From: Desulfatitalea sp.
GTDB lineage: Bacteria > Desulfobacterota > Desulfobacteria > Desulfobacterales > Desulfosarcinaceae
DNA: 13,777 nt
Direction: 5' to 3'
Assembly (NCBI GenBank): GCA_013041835.1
Contig: JABDRH010000062.1
Location: 1-13,777, forward strand
The notes beneath the pieces were generated by a model. The model had not been told where the DNA came from and did no database searches. It was given only the letters and a program-made list of their open reading frames with translations. How positions within the stretch are numbered: the first letter of the stretch is position 1; every line of letters starts with the position of its first letter. The position numbers were made by a program, and so were the translations under genes. This document shows, piece after piece, positions 1 through 7,163 of the stretch.

Positions 1-659
1 CCCTTTACCATCACAGCAGCGAACGCCTGCGCCACTGGTTGACCATTTGCCCCCGCCGGCAAATCACCACGTTGGATACGCATGACGGGCTTGGCGTCGT
101 GGATGCGCAGGACCTGCTGTCCTCCGAACAGATTGCGCAGACCCTCAATGGTCTGGATGAAAAAGGCGCCAATACACGCAAGATTTATTCCGGCTCCGAG
201 TACCGGAATCTTGACATCTACCAGGTGAACTGCACCTACTACGCCGCCCTGGAACATAATGACGATTCCTACCTGGCCGCCCGGACCATTCAATTTTTTG
301 CACCCGGCATCCCGCAAGTCTATTATGTGGGATTGCTGGCCGGAAAGAATGATTTCGATCTGGTCGAACGAACCAAGAACGGCCGGGATATCAACCGGCA
401 TAACTACACCCTGGATGAAATCGACGAACATATCCGCAAGCCGGTGGTTCAGCGCCTGTTGAGCCTGATGGCGTTTCGCAGCATCTATCCGGCCTTCAAG
501 GGAGAATTCACCATAGGAAACGCACCGGACGACGAGTTGAAACTGACGTGGTCCCTGCCCCCCTACCGGGCCACGGCTCATGTGGATTTAATTACCTACC
601 GCAGCAGTATTCATTACTACGACGGCCGCAGCCGGAAAATGAAAAATTTTGTCGTCTGA
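1..659 (+). CDS. Sucrose-phosphorylase-type GH13 enzyme, C-terminal part (5' end outside window)
   Basis: The reading frame is open from base 3, so this is the last 218 residues of a protein that normally has about 480-560. It matches the C-terminal half of GH13 subfamily 18 phosphorylases, which cleave sucrose or a related glucoside with phosphate to give glucose 1-phosphate in the cytoplasm. Visible landmarks are LDTHDGLGV near the start (its Asp after His is the transition-state stabiliser of the family), NLDIYQVNCTYY, the strongly conserved PGIPQVYYVGLLAGKND, and NGRDINRH. The two upstream catalytic acids (nucleophile Asp and acid/base Glu) lie outside the window. The same subfamily contains glucosylglycerate, glucosylglycerol and sucrose 6'-phosphate phosphorylases, and the visible half does not settle which substrate is used. 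Downstream genes are on the opposite strand, and a large hairpin follows 17 bases after the stop. Confidence 0.9.
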   Translation, partial: LYHHSSERLRHWLTICPRRQITTLDTHDGLGVVDAQDLLSSEQIAQTLNGLDEKGANTRKIYSGSEYRNLDIYQVNCTYYAALEHNDDSYLAARTIQFFAPGIPQVYYVGLLAGKNDFDLVERTKNGRDINRHNYTLDEIDEHIRKPVVQRLLSLMAFRSIYPAFKGEFTIGNAPDDELKLTWSLPPYRATAHVDLITYRSSIHYYDGRSRKMKNFVV

Positions 660-676
660 ACTGCTGTCGCGAATAG

Positions 677-782
677 CGCAAAAGCCGGAGGGCGCCAGAG
701 TCAAGGCGCCAAGGGTGAAGCCGTAGCCAAGGCTACTGCGAACTCTTGGCAACGCCGGATCTGGCGCCCTCCGGCTTTTGCG
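677..782. repeat. 106-nt imperfect inverted repeat (long hairpin) at a convergent gene junction
   Basis: Bases 677-699 and 760-782 are perfect 23-bp reverse complements. Inside, GGCG+CCAAG (705-713) can pair with CTTGG+CGCC (745-749, 753-756) around a small bulge, and the centre GTAGCC-AA-GGCTAC (723-736) is a perfect 6-bp hairpin. The whole can fold into one long cruciform or stem. The right arm lies inside the 3' end of the minus-strand gene at 733-1566 and supplies its last codons and stop. It sits between two converging genes, so it could act as a bidirectional transcription or mRNA 3'-end element, although the T-run is only four bases. The modular palindromic build resembles dispersed REP/MITE-like elements, but only one copy is visible here. 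Confidence 0.85.
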
Positions 783-1566
783 TGAGGGCTATCTGCTTTA
801 GGGTGGCAAAAACAGCCCCACCTTCCAGGTCTGCTGCAGCGTCCGGCTTGGCCATCTGTTCGAATTGCCGCATGGCGGCTTTATCGTCGCTCTTAATGGG
901 CCGGTGCAGCATTGTCAAGCGATCGTGCATCAGGTTATACAGCACGGCTGGGCCCATCCGGGTCAAACCGGGTTGGGGCTGGGATACATCACCCCATATG
1001 TGGTGATGCGCCAGTTGGAACATCCTTGGCGCCTTGCGCCAGCCCAGCACTTCGGCAAAAAGCGTCAACGTCTCAACGATCCCCTCGCGATAAGAATGAT
1101 TCAGGGCTTGGACACCGTCGGCCGCCAGCGCGTCGATATCCGCCGCAGTGTAATTCAGGTCCAGGCCCTCGACCAGGCGGTTGCGGACCCGCTGCAATGT
1201 GTCGGCCCCCTTGCTGACCACCACGTCCGTGTCATTGAGGATTTTAACGGCGTTGCGAATGCTGATCATCTCCTTGATGGTGGGGCTCTTGCGCAATGCC
1301 ACGTCCGCAACGGTCGTATGGTAAACCTTCAGTTCGCTGTCCAGTACAAGGATGAGACGCTTGTCGTCCTCTCCGGGCTGGCAAAACAGATCAAGGTCGC
1401 GCTCGCGAAGGTGCTCATAATCCCCCATGTCCAGCAAGCGACGCATGGTTTCCCGGTCCACCCGGGAGGAGCTGCCCCCCGACTTGGCCGGTTGCAGGGA
1501 GCGGCCCACTTGATGCGTCAGCCGATCCATCTCTAGTTTTTTGAGCAGGTTTTCTTTAAAGCCCAT
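733..1566 (-). CDS. Conserved-looking hypothetical protein, 277 aa
   Basis: I do not recognise this family. The protein is soluble-looking, with no signal peptide or membrane segment, and rich in Leu, Arg and Asp. An N-terminal basic amphipathic stretch (MGFKENLLKKLEMDRL) is followed by a Gly/Ser linker near residues 29-34 and then a mostly helical body with many charged residues. A His-rich patch (LAHHHIWGD) lies near residue 190. The ATG start has an AAGGG Shine-Dalgarno about 10 bases upstream. The gene lies 59 bases downstream of the MDR oxidoreductase on the same strand, so the two are probably co-transcribed. Its final residues (KPEGARSGVAKSSQ) are encoded by the right arm of the 106-nt inverted repeat, which suggests that the natural C-terminus was replaced or extended by that element. 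Coding status is well supported by length, ribosome binding site and context; function is unknown. Confidence 0.8.
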   Translation of the reverse strand: MGFKENLLKKLEMDRLTHQVGRSLQPAKSGGSSSRVDRETMRRLLDMGDYEHLRERDLDLFCQPGEDDKRLILVLDSELKVYHTTVADVALRKSPTIKEMISIRNAVKILNDTDVVVSKGADTLQRVRNRLVEGLDLNYTAADIDALAADGVQALNHSYREGIVETLTLFAEVLGWRKAPRMFQLAHHHIWGDVSQPQPGLTRMGPAVLYNLMHDRLTMLHRPIKSDDKAAMRQFEQMAKPDAAADLEGGAVFATLKQIALTQKPEGARSGVAKSSQ

Positions 1567-1625
1567 ATCGACTGCACCCTTTCTCTTGAAGCTACCCGCA
1601 AGGAAATGGAACGTCTGATAGCCTC

Positions 1626-2618
1626 CTATGGGACCAGCACGATCTTGCCACGCGTTTGCCGCGCTTGGAGTGCGCGGTGCGCGCCCGCCGCATCGGCCAG
1701 CGCAAACCGGCTGAGCTCGACCCGGAGCCGCCCGGCCACATAAAAGTCCATGAGTTTAAGCATGACCTCGCGGATCAGCTCCGGGCGTTTAAGATTATAC
1801 AGGTTCGTGAAGCCCTGGATAGAGAGAAGCCCGATTCCGATCGCTCGCCAGGTCTCGGGGGTGAAGACCGGCGGGCTGCCCGAGTTCGAGCCGTACAAGA
1901 CCACTTTCCCGCCCATCGCCAGCGCCGCCACGCTTCCGGCGGCGGTTTCGCCCGCTACGGAATCGAAAACCGCATCCACGCCACGGCCTCCTGTGAGCTC
2001 CCGCACGCGGGTTGGCCAGTCGTTTTGCCCATAGTCGATCGATTCGGCGCCCAGCTCACGGACCAACGCCCGCTTGTCCTTATTGCTTGCCGTCCCGAAC
2101 ACACGCGCGGCCCCGAGAATGTGGGCAAGCTGCACCGCCTGGGACCCCGTGCCGCCCGCGGCGGCGTGGATCAGCACCGTGCGGCCTTGGATCTCAGGTA
2201 TCTGATGCAGGAGGAACCAAGCCGTGACGCCGGGTATGATCAGCCCGAGCGCCTCAGCGGCGTCCACCCCATCCGGCAGCCGCACAGTGCGGGATGGGTC
2301 GGCGATGGCGGTGGCGGCATAGCCACCGCCCCTTATGCTTCCATCGCGGCCGAGGAGAGAGGCCGCCACACGATCTCCGATCGAGAAACCCTCAACCTCC
2401 GGTCCCACGGCCGAGACAACGCCGGCTGCATCATTGCCGAGAATGGTGTTCTGAAGAGCGAGGGGATGGTGGCCCTTGCGCATCATGATCTCGCCGAAAT
2501 TTACCCCGGCGGCTTCGACCGCTATAGCGATCTCGTCAGGGCCAGGCGAAGGATCTGGAACCTCCCGCTCCACAAGGACATCCGGCCCGCCGAACTTTTC
2601 CGTTACGATCGCGCGCAT
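1626..2618 (-). CDS. NAD(P)H:quinone oxidoreductase-like zinc-free MDR enzyme
   Basis: This 330-residue protein matches the medium-chain dehydrogenase/reductase superfamily, quinone-reductase branch. These cytoplasmic enzymes use NADPH to reduce quinones or alpha,beta-unsaturated carbonyls. The N-terminal GroES-like fold carries GVNFGEIMMRKG and LGNDAAGVV. The nucleotide-binding half has HAAAGGTGSQAVQLA around residues 150-165, followed by FGTASNKDKR, where family members contact the cofactor phosphate, and GGRGVDAVFDSVAG. The C-terminus ends ARQTRGKIVLVP, also typical. The catalytic and structural zinc ligands of alcohol dehydrogenases are absent, which supports the zinc-free class. A strong AGGAG Shine-Dalgarno lies 7-8 bases before the ATG. 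The gene diverges from gltA and is followed by the 277-aa hypothetical gene. By eye it looks richer in G+C than gltA or the kinase gene, but I did not measure this. Exact substrate cannot be told from sequence. Confidence 0.93.
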   Translation of the reverse strand: MRAIVTEKFGGPDVLVEREVPDPSPGPDEIAIAVEAAGVNFGEIMMRKGHHPLALQNTILGNDAAGVVSAVGPEVEGFSIGDRVAASLLGRDGSIRGGGYAATAIADPSRTVRLPDGVDAAEALGLIIPGVTAWFLLHQIPEIQGRTVLIHAAAGGTGSQAVQLAHILGAARVFGTASNKDKRALVRELGAESIDYGQNDWPTRVRELTGGRGVDAVFDSVAGETAAGSVAALAMGGKVVLYGSNSGSPPVFTPETWRAIGIGLLSIQGFTNLYNLKRPELIREVMLKLMDFYVAGRLRVELSRFALADAAGAHRALQARQTRGKIVLVP

Positions 2619-2653
2619 GCTGTGCTCCTTTCAAAGTCTGATCCTATTTTTCG

Positions 2654-2666
2654 TTCATCCAATGAA
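2654..2666. promoter_or_regulatory. Short palindrome upstream of MDR gene, possible operator
   Basis: TTCAT-CCA-ATGAA is a 13-bp palindrome with 5-bp arms, 36 bases upstream of the MDR start codon. The position fits an operator for the minus-strand gene. I found no convincing -35/-10 pair for that gene, so the assignment is weak. Confidence 0.25.
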
Positions 2667-2715
2667 TCGTCATGAAAAGCCAAATGCCCATGCAACGGAT
2701 ACCTACGTGGCCATA

Positions 2716-2744
2716 TTGACCCCGTCCCGACAATCTTGTATATG
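2716..2744 (+). promoter_or_regulatory. Candidate sigma-70 promoter for gltA
   Basis: TTGACC (2716-2721, 5 of 6 to consensus) is separated by 17 bases from TATATG (2739-2744, 4 of 6). Transcription would start near 2751, leaving a leader of about 93 bases before the gltA ATG at 2844. A 12-bp palindrome, ACTTG-TT-CAAGT (2750-2761), lies right at the predicted start point and could be an operator. Confidence 0.5.
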
Positions 2745-2749
2745 ATTCA

Positions 2750-2761
2750 ACTTGTTCAAGT
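2750..2761. promoter_or_regulatory. Palindrome at the predicted gltA transcription start, possible operator
   Basis: ACTTG-TT-CAAGT has 5-bp arms and sits just downstream of the candidate -10 hexamer. A regulator bound here would block initiation. No family can be assigned from so short a site. Confidence 0.25.
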
Positions 2762-2843
2762 CTATCGTTTTTACAATCAGCGACCTTCATCCTGGGCAAG
2801 GTGATGGGATGAGCTGGCGCGCAACCCATTAAAAGGTGAATGC

Positions 2844-4127
2844 ATGCAAGATTATGTAACGTTGACGTATAGGGGTGAATCTTTTCAGTTGCCGGTGATC
2901 GTCGGCAGTGAAAATGAGCGCGCCATCGATATTCTGCGCCTCAGAAAAGAGACCGGCTTCATTACCTATGACCCGGGATACGCCAATTCCGGCGCGTGCA
3001 TGAGCAGCATTACCTATATGAATGGCGAGCAGGGCATATTGCGGTATCGGGGGATACCGGTGGAGGAACTGGCGGAAAAATCGACTTTCAAGGAGACTGC
3101 CTACCTGTTGATTAACGGGCAGTTGCCCAAGGCGGATGAACTGCGCAACTTTTCCATCATGCTCAATGATCACTCCCTGGTCCACGAGGACATGAAGGCC
3201 TTTTACCAGAACTTTCCCAGGGCCTCCCATCCCATGGGGATTCTATCGGCCATGGTCAATGCCTTGCGCAGTTTTTACCCGGAGTTGCAGACCACCGAGG
3301 AGGAGATCAATTTCACGGTCACGCGGCTTCTGGCCAAGGTGCGCACCATGGCGGCCATGTCGTACAAGATTTCCCGCGGCCATACTTTGGTTTATCCCAG
3401 GCCCGACCTGGCCTATTGCGAGAATTTTCTCAACATGATGTTCGATACGCCGGTCAGGCCCTACCAACTGACCAAGGAGGTGGTCCGGGCCCTGGAGGTG
3501 TTCTGGATTCTGCACGCCGATCATGAACAGAACTGCTCGACGACCGCGGTGCGCGTGGTGGGCAGCGGCCGGGTGAACCTATATGCGGCCATTTCCGCCG
3601 GCATGTCGGCCCTGTGGGGGCCGCTTCACGGCGGCGCCAACCAGGCCGTTGTGGAGATGCTTACCGCCATTCACCAGGACGGCGGCAACTTCCGCGGCGC
3701 CGTGGCGCGCGCCAAGGATCGTAACGATCCCTTCCGACTGATGGGTTTCGGCCACCGCGTCTATAAAACGTATGATCCGCGCGCCCGAATCATGAAGCGC
3801 GTCTGCGATGATCTGTTGGCCGCGTTGAACCTAAAGGACCCGCTGCTGGACATTGCCAAGGAACTGGAAGAGGTGGCGCTGAAGGATCCGTATTTCATCG
3901 ATCACAACTTGTATCCCAACGTGGATTTTTACAGTGGCATCGTGTTGCGCGCCATTGGCATTCCCACCAATATGTTTACCGTGATGTTCGCCATCGGCCG
4001 TCTGCCCGGCTGGATTTCGCAGTGGAAGGAGAGTATGGATGATCCCCATTGGCGCATCAGCAGGCCGCGTCAGATTTATACCGGCCCCAATGAGACGCAC
4101 TATGTGCCGATGCAGGATCGCACCTGA
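2844..4127 (+). CDS. gltA: Citrate synthase (Si-type)
   Basis: GltA condenses oxaloacetate with acetyl-CoA to citrate in the cytoplasm, the entry step to the TCA cycle and to glutamate synthesis. The 427-residue length is that of the bacterial hexameric (type II) enzyme. The active-site elements are all present: His227 region in HADHEQNCSTTAVR, His262 in GPLHGGANQAVVEML, His304 in MGFGHRVYKTYDPRA, and Asp361 in PNVDFYSG. The N-terminal DPGYANSGACMSSITY and GILRYRGIPVEEL segments are also diagnostic. Translation starts at the ATG preceded by AAGGTG. The gene stands alone between a divergent oxidoreductase and a convergent small gene. Many sulfate reducers use the unrelated Re-citrate synthase, so a Si-type enzyme here is worth recording, but it does not by itself say which way the cycle runs. 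Confidence 0.97.
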   Translation: MQDYVTLTYRGESFQLPVIVGSENERAIDILRLRKETGFITYDPGYANSGACMSSITYMNGEQGILRYRGIPVEELAEKSTFKETAYLLINGQLPKADELRNFSIMLNDHSLVHEDMKAFYQNFPRASHPMGILSAMVNALRSFYPELQTTEEEINFTVTRLLAKVRTMAAMSYKISRGHTLVYPRPDLAYCENFLNMMFDTPVRPYQLTKEVVRALEVFWILHADHEQNCSTTAVRVVGSGRVNLYAAISAGMSALWGPLHGGANQAVVEMLTAIHQDGGNFRGAVARAKDRNDPFRLMGFGHRVYKTYDPRARIMKRVCDDLLAALNLKDPLLDIAKELEEVALKDPYFIDHNLYPNVDFYSGIVLRAIGIPTNMFTVMFAIGRLPGWISQWKESMDDPHWRISRPRQIYTGPNETHYVPMQDRT

Positions 4128-4146
4128 TCCATTTTATCTTTTTTTT
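4115..4146 (+). terminator. Weak possible terminator of gltA
   Basis: GGATC (4115-4119) and GATCC (4126-4130) form a 5-bp stem with a 6-base loop, overlapping the gltA stop. A T-rich run ending in eight consecutive T (4139-4146) follows after about eight bases. The stem is short and the spacing long, so intrinsic termination is possible but not convincing. Confidence 0.3.
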
Positions 4147-4155
4147 GCCGCGACG

Positions 4156-4461
4156 CTAGTCGAAATCGCCAAGGGGCCGGGTGAAGGTGAAAGCGGCCGG
4201 ATAGACCACCAGATTGTTCCAGGTCTCGCCGGCATTGCCGCCCAACAGCGCGAAGGGTGAGGCGATGATGAACAGGCCGAAACCGGCCACCGTAGCGACG
4301 ATACCGATGGGGCGTGCGATCAGGGTGTCCCCCACCATGTACCCGACATTGAGTTGGGGATCTTCAAACTCATCCTCCAATTGGGCCAAGGCACGAAAGG
4401 GGGTGAGCAGGAATGCCGCTGCCACCAGAACAACCAGATATCGTATGACGGTTCGTTTCAT
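4156..4461 (-). CDS. Small exported/membrane protein of unknown function, 101 aa
   Basis: I start this gene at the ATG at 4461 because AGGAGA lies five bases upstream; an ATG six codons earlier has no such site. The protein opens with a classic signal peptide, MKRTVIRYLVVLVAAAFLL then TPFRALA, with likely cleavage before QLEDEF. A short acidic stretch (LEDEFEDPQ) follows, then a hydrophobic segment around residues 54-74 (IGIVATVAGFGLFIIASPFA) that looks like a transmembrane helix. It ends FTRPLGDFD. No Cys follows the signal sequence, so it is not a lipoprotein. The product is probably anchored in the inner membrane with most of its mass outside the cytoplasm. It is convergent with gltA and divergent from priA. 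No family function is known to me. Confidence 0.75.
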   Translation of the reverse strand: MKRTVIRYLVVLVAAAFLLTPFRALAQLEDEFEDPQLNVGYMVGDTLIARPIGIVATVAGFGLFIIASPFALLGGNAGETWNNLVVYPAAFTFTRPLGDFD

Positions 4462-4633
4462 TGGGTCTCCTGTATCCATTGCAGGTTATGCTTTTACCAT
4501 GTGATGATGCATGGGGTGTGTTTCGTTTGCACCGATTGTTTCTTTGCCCTTTGCAGTAGAGCGGATCGGTTGAAATCATACCAACTCTTTGGGGCGCCTG
4601 CAATCTTTTCATCACTGCGTGCGATAGGGGTAG

Positions 4634-7084
4634 ATGCCAAATAGCCTCTCCCAGCCAACAGACCTGATCGAAGTCGCCGTGCCTCTGCCGGTTCACGACA
4701 TCTTCACCTATCGCGTGCCCCAGGCTTTCACGGGGCGTATCGCGGTGGGCATACGGGTGCTGGTGCCTTTCGGCCGCCGCCGCATCACCGGCTATGTCGT
4801 CGGCATCGGCGCACCGCCGCCGGAGGCCACACTCAAATCGATCCTGGATGTCATGGATGATATGCCCCTGTTTCCGGGGTGCATGTTGCCTTTCTTTCAA
4901 TGGGTGGCCGACTATTACATCCATCCCCTGGGCGAGGTGATACAAACGGCCCTGCCGTCTGGTATCAACTTGGCTGAACGGGTCTATTTCAGTCTCAGCA
5001 ATACGGGTCGGCACGCCCTGTCCCAGGCCGAGCTGAACGAACCGGCCTTAAGGATTCGGCAGCGGCTTGAACAGGGGCCTTGCACCAAGGCCGCCATTCA
5101 ACGACGGGTTGGCAAGACCTTTCTCAATACAAGTTTCGCGGAATGGGAACGAAGGGCCTGGGTGATCAAACAACACCTTATGAGCGGCGGGCGGACGCGG
5201 CCAAAGACCCTGCCGTTTGTTCATTTGGGTCAGCCGCTGGATGATGACTGCCGGCTTTCCGCGTCGCGTCGGAAAATACTGGATACGCTCACCCAACAGG
5301 GGCCCATGAGCGTTGCGGAGCTGAAATCGGTGGTGCCGACCGCGGCCAATCTTGTGCGCGCCATGGCCGCCGCGGGCCAAGTGGAGATCAAACCGCGTCA
5401 GGTCTATCGTGATCCATTCGGCGAACCCATTGTCCCCGATCAGGCGCCGTCACTAAGTTCTGAGCAGGTGCAGGCCGTGGTCCGCATGGCACCGGTTTTG
5501 GGACAGGGGTATCACACCTTTTTGCTCTTTGGGGTCACCGGCTCGGGTAAGACCGAGATTTATCTGCATATGGCGCACCGGTCCATTGCCATGGGGCTGC
5601 CGGTGATTGTCTTGGTGCCTGAAATAGCTCTGATCTCTCAAACCGAGCGGGCTTTTCGGGCGCGCTTCGGCGATTGCGTGGCGTTGCTGCACAGCGGCTT
5701 GTCCGATGGCGAGCGGTTGGACCAGTGGCGGCGTATCCAGCGTGGAGAGGTCCTCATCGCCATTGGTGCCCGTTCGGCGGTGTTTGCCCCCTTTGAAGCC
5801 ATTGGGCTGATCGTCGTGGATGAAGAGCATGACGACGCCTATAAACAGGAGGGCGCTTTGCGCTACAATGCCCGCGACTTGGCCGTGCTGCGGGCCCAGC
5901 AGCAGGGGGCCGTGGCCCTGCTCGGCTCGGCCACCCCTTCGCTGCAATCGGCGTATAATGCGCAAATGGGCAAATTTGAAAAAATCAGCCTGTACGAGCG
6001 GGTGGATCGTCAAATGTTACCGCAGATCCAGGTCGAGGATTTGACCACGATGCATGAAGTGCGTGCCGCGGACCGCTTCTTGACCGCCACGTTGATTCAG
6101 TCCGTGCAGGAGACCTTGTCACGGAAAGAACAGGTGCTGATCTTTTTGAACCGTCGTGGATTTGCCAATACTCTGGTTTGCGCCGCCTGTGGTCAGTCCG
6201 TCAAATGTGCTCACTGTGATGTCGGCCTGACCTTCCACCAGGGCATCAACGCTTTTCAGTGTCATTACTGCGGTTTCAGCCGGGCGGCGGCGGCGCGTTG
6301 CACCCGCTGTGGTTCAGCGCGAATCAACCGTCTGGGCATCGGGACCGAGCGTCTTACCGACCAGCTCAAGGCGCGTTTTCCCGCGGCCTGTGTGGCCCGC
6401 ATGGATCGTGACACCACCCGCCGAAAGGGTGCGCTGCTCAAAATTCTCAAAGCGTTGCGGGATCGTCGCATCGATATTCTCGTGGGCACGCAGATGGTGG
6501 CCAAAGGCCATGATTATCCCCATATCACCCTGGTGGGGATCATCTGTGCCGATATGTCCCTTAATCTTCCTGATTTCAGGGCTGGCGAACGAACCTTTCA
6601 GATACTGGCCCAAGTGGCCGGCCGCGCCGGACGGGGCCAGTCACCCGGCCGCGTGATTTTGCAGACCTACAATCCCCGGCATTTCAGTATTGTCGCCGCG
6701 CGTGATCAGGATTTCGAGGCCTTTTACCGGCAGGAGATGCAATTTCGCCGAGCGCTTGGCTATCCGCCGGTCACCCGCATGATTCAACTGCGTATCAGCG
6801 GTCGCAATAAAGGGCGAACGGCCGATTACGCCCGCCGGATGGGGGATTTCGGGGTCCGTTTACAGCGGCAAACCGCCGGCTTTGGGGATTTGACGTTGCT
6901 TGGGCCTATTGAAGCGCCGTTGCACCGAATCGCCGACCGCTACCGGTGGCAACTGCTGGTCAAGGGCGGGCAGGTTCGCACGCTGCACCAATACGTACGT
7001 TCGTTGCTGTTTGGGCCCGAAGGCATGGCCGGTACGGGTGATATCGCCGTGGCGGTGGATGTGGACCCGGTCTATTTGATGTAG
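4634..7084 (+). CDS. priA: Primosomal protein N' (replication restart helicase PriA)
   Basis: PriA recognises stalled forks and D-loops, unwinds the lagging-strand arm 3' to 5', and reloads the replicative helicase. At 816 residues this is full length. The N-terminal DNA-binding domain contains the typical VAVPLPVHDIFTYRVP and PFGRRRITGYVVG. The helicase core has Walker A GVTGSGKT at residues 300-307, DEEH at 396-399, QEGALRYNARDLAVLRA and LLGSATPSLQS. Eight Cys in CxxC pairs from residue 516 form the zinc-binding insertion (CAAC, CAHC, CHYC, CTRC). Motifs GTQMVAKGHDYP, CADMSLNLPDFRAGER and QVAGRAGRG complete the C-terminal helicase lobe. The start ATG is preceded by GATAGGGG. It is a single gene with its own upstream region and no visible operon partner; the next gene has its own promoter-like sequence. 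Confidence 0.97.
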   Translation: MPNSLSQPTDLIEVAVPLPVHDIFTYRVPQAFTGRIAVGIRVLVPFGRRRITGYVVGIGAPPPEATLKSILDVMDDMPLFPGCMLPFFQWVADYYIHPLGEVIQTALPSGINLAERVYFSLSNTGRHALSQAELNEPALRIRQRLEQGPCTKAAIQRRVGKTFLNTSFAEWERRAWVIKQHLMSGGRTRPKTLPFVHLGQPLDDDCRLSASRRKILDTLTQQGPMSVAELKSVVPTAANLVRAMAAAGQVEIKPRQVYRDPFGEPIVPDQAPSLSSEQVQAVVRMAPVLGQGYHTFLLFGVTGSGKTEIYLHMAHRSIAMGLPVIVLVPEIALISQTERAFRARFGDCVALLHSGLSDGERLDQWRRIQRGEVLIAIGARSAVFAPFEAIGLIVVDEEHDDAYKQEGALRYNARDLAVLRAQQQGAVALLGSATPSLQSAYNAQMGKFEKISLYERVDRQMLPQIQVEDLTTMHEVRAADRFLTATLIQSVQETLSRKEQVLIFLNRRGFANTLVCAACGQSVKCAHCDVGLTFHQGINAFQCHYCGFSRAAAARCTRCGSARINRLGIGTERLTDQLKARFPAACVARMDRDTTRRKGALLKILKALRDRRIDILVGTQMVAKGHDYPHITLVGIICADMSLNLPDFRAGERTFQILAQVAGRAGRGQSPGRVILQTYNPRHFSIVAARDQDFEAFYRQEMQFRRALGYPPVTRMIQLRISGRNKGRTADYARRMGDFGVRLQRQTAGFGDLTLLGPIEAPLHRIADRYRWQLLVKGGQVRTLHQYVRSLLFGPEGMAGTGDIAVAVDVDPVYLM

Positions 7085-7089
7085 TCATC

Positions 7090-7119
7090 TTGACATCCTC
7101 AGGTACCGGCTTGTAAACT
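7090..7119 (+). promoter_or_regulatory. Candidate sigma-70 promoter for the DUF1573/HAD unit
   Basis: A perfect -35 hexamer TTGACA (7090-7095) is followed after 18 bases by TAAACT (7114-7119, 4 of 6). A start near 7126 would give a leader of about 38 bases containing the AGGAG ribosome binding site at 7151-7155, eight bases before the ATG at 7164. The site lies just after the priA stop, so the downstream pair can be transcribed on its own. Confidence 0.5.
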
Positions 7120-7163
7120 ATCATGTTTAGGTCGAATGCTTGCGACATAAAGGAGATTGCTCC

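Noticed and set aside
865..1536. Plus-strand 223-codon open frame opposite the 277-aa gene
   Set aside because: Composition is typical of an antisense shadow, it has no ribosome site, and the minus-strand frame is longer with a good start.
1656..2675. Plus-strand 339-codon open frame opposite the MDR gene
   Set aside because: It is a high-GC antisense shadow: rich in Arg, Gly and His, no recognisable domain, and covered by a clear family member on the other strand.
2644..2829. 61-codon minus-strand open frame in the MDR/gltA intergenic region
   Set aside because: No ribosome site and no recognisable sequence; it overlaps the likely promoters of both flanking genes.
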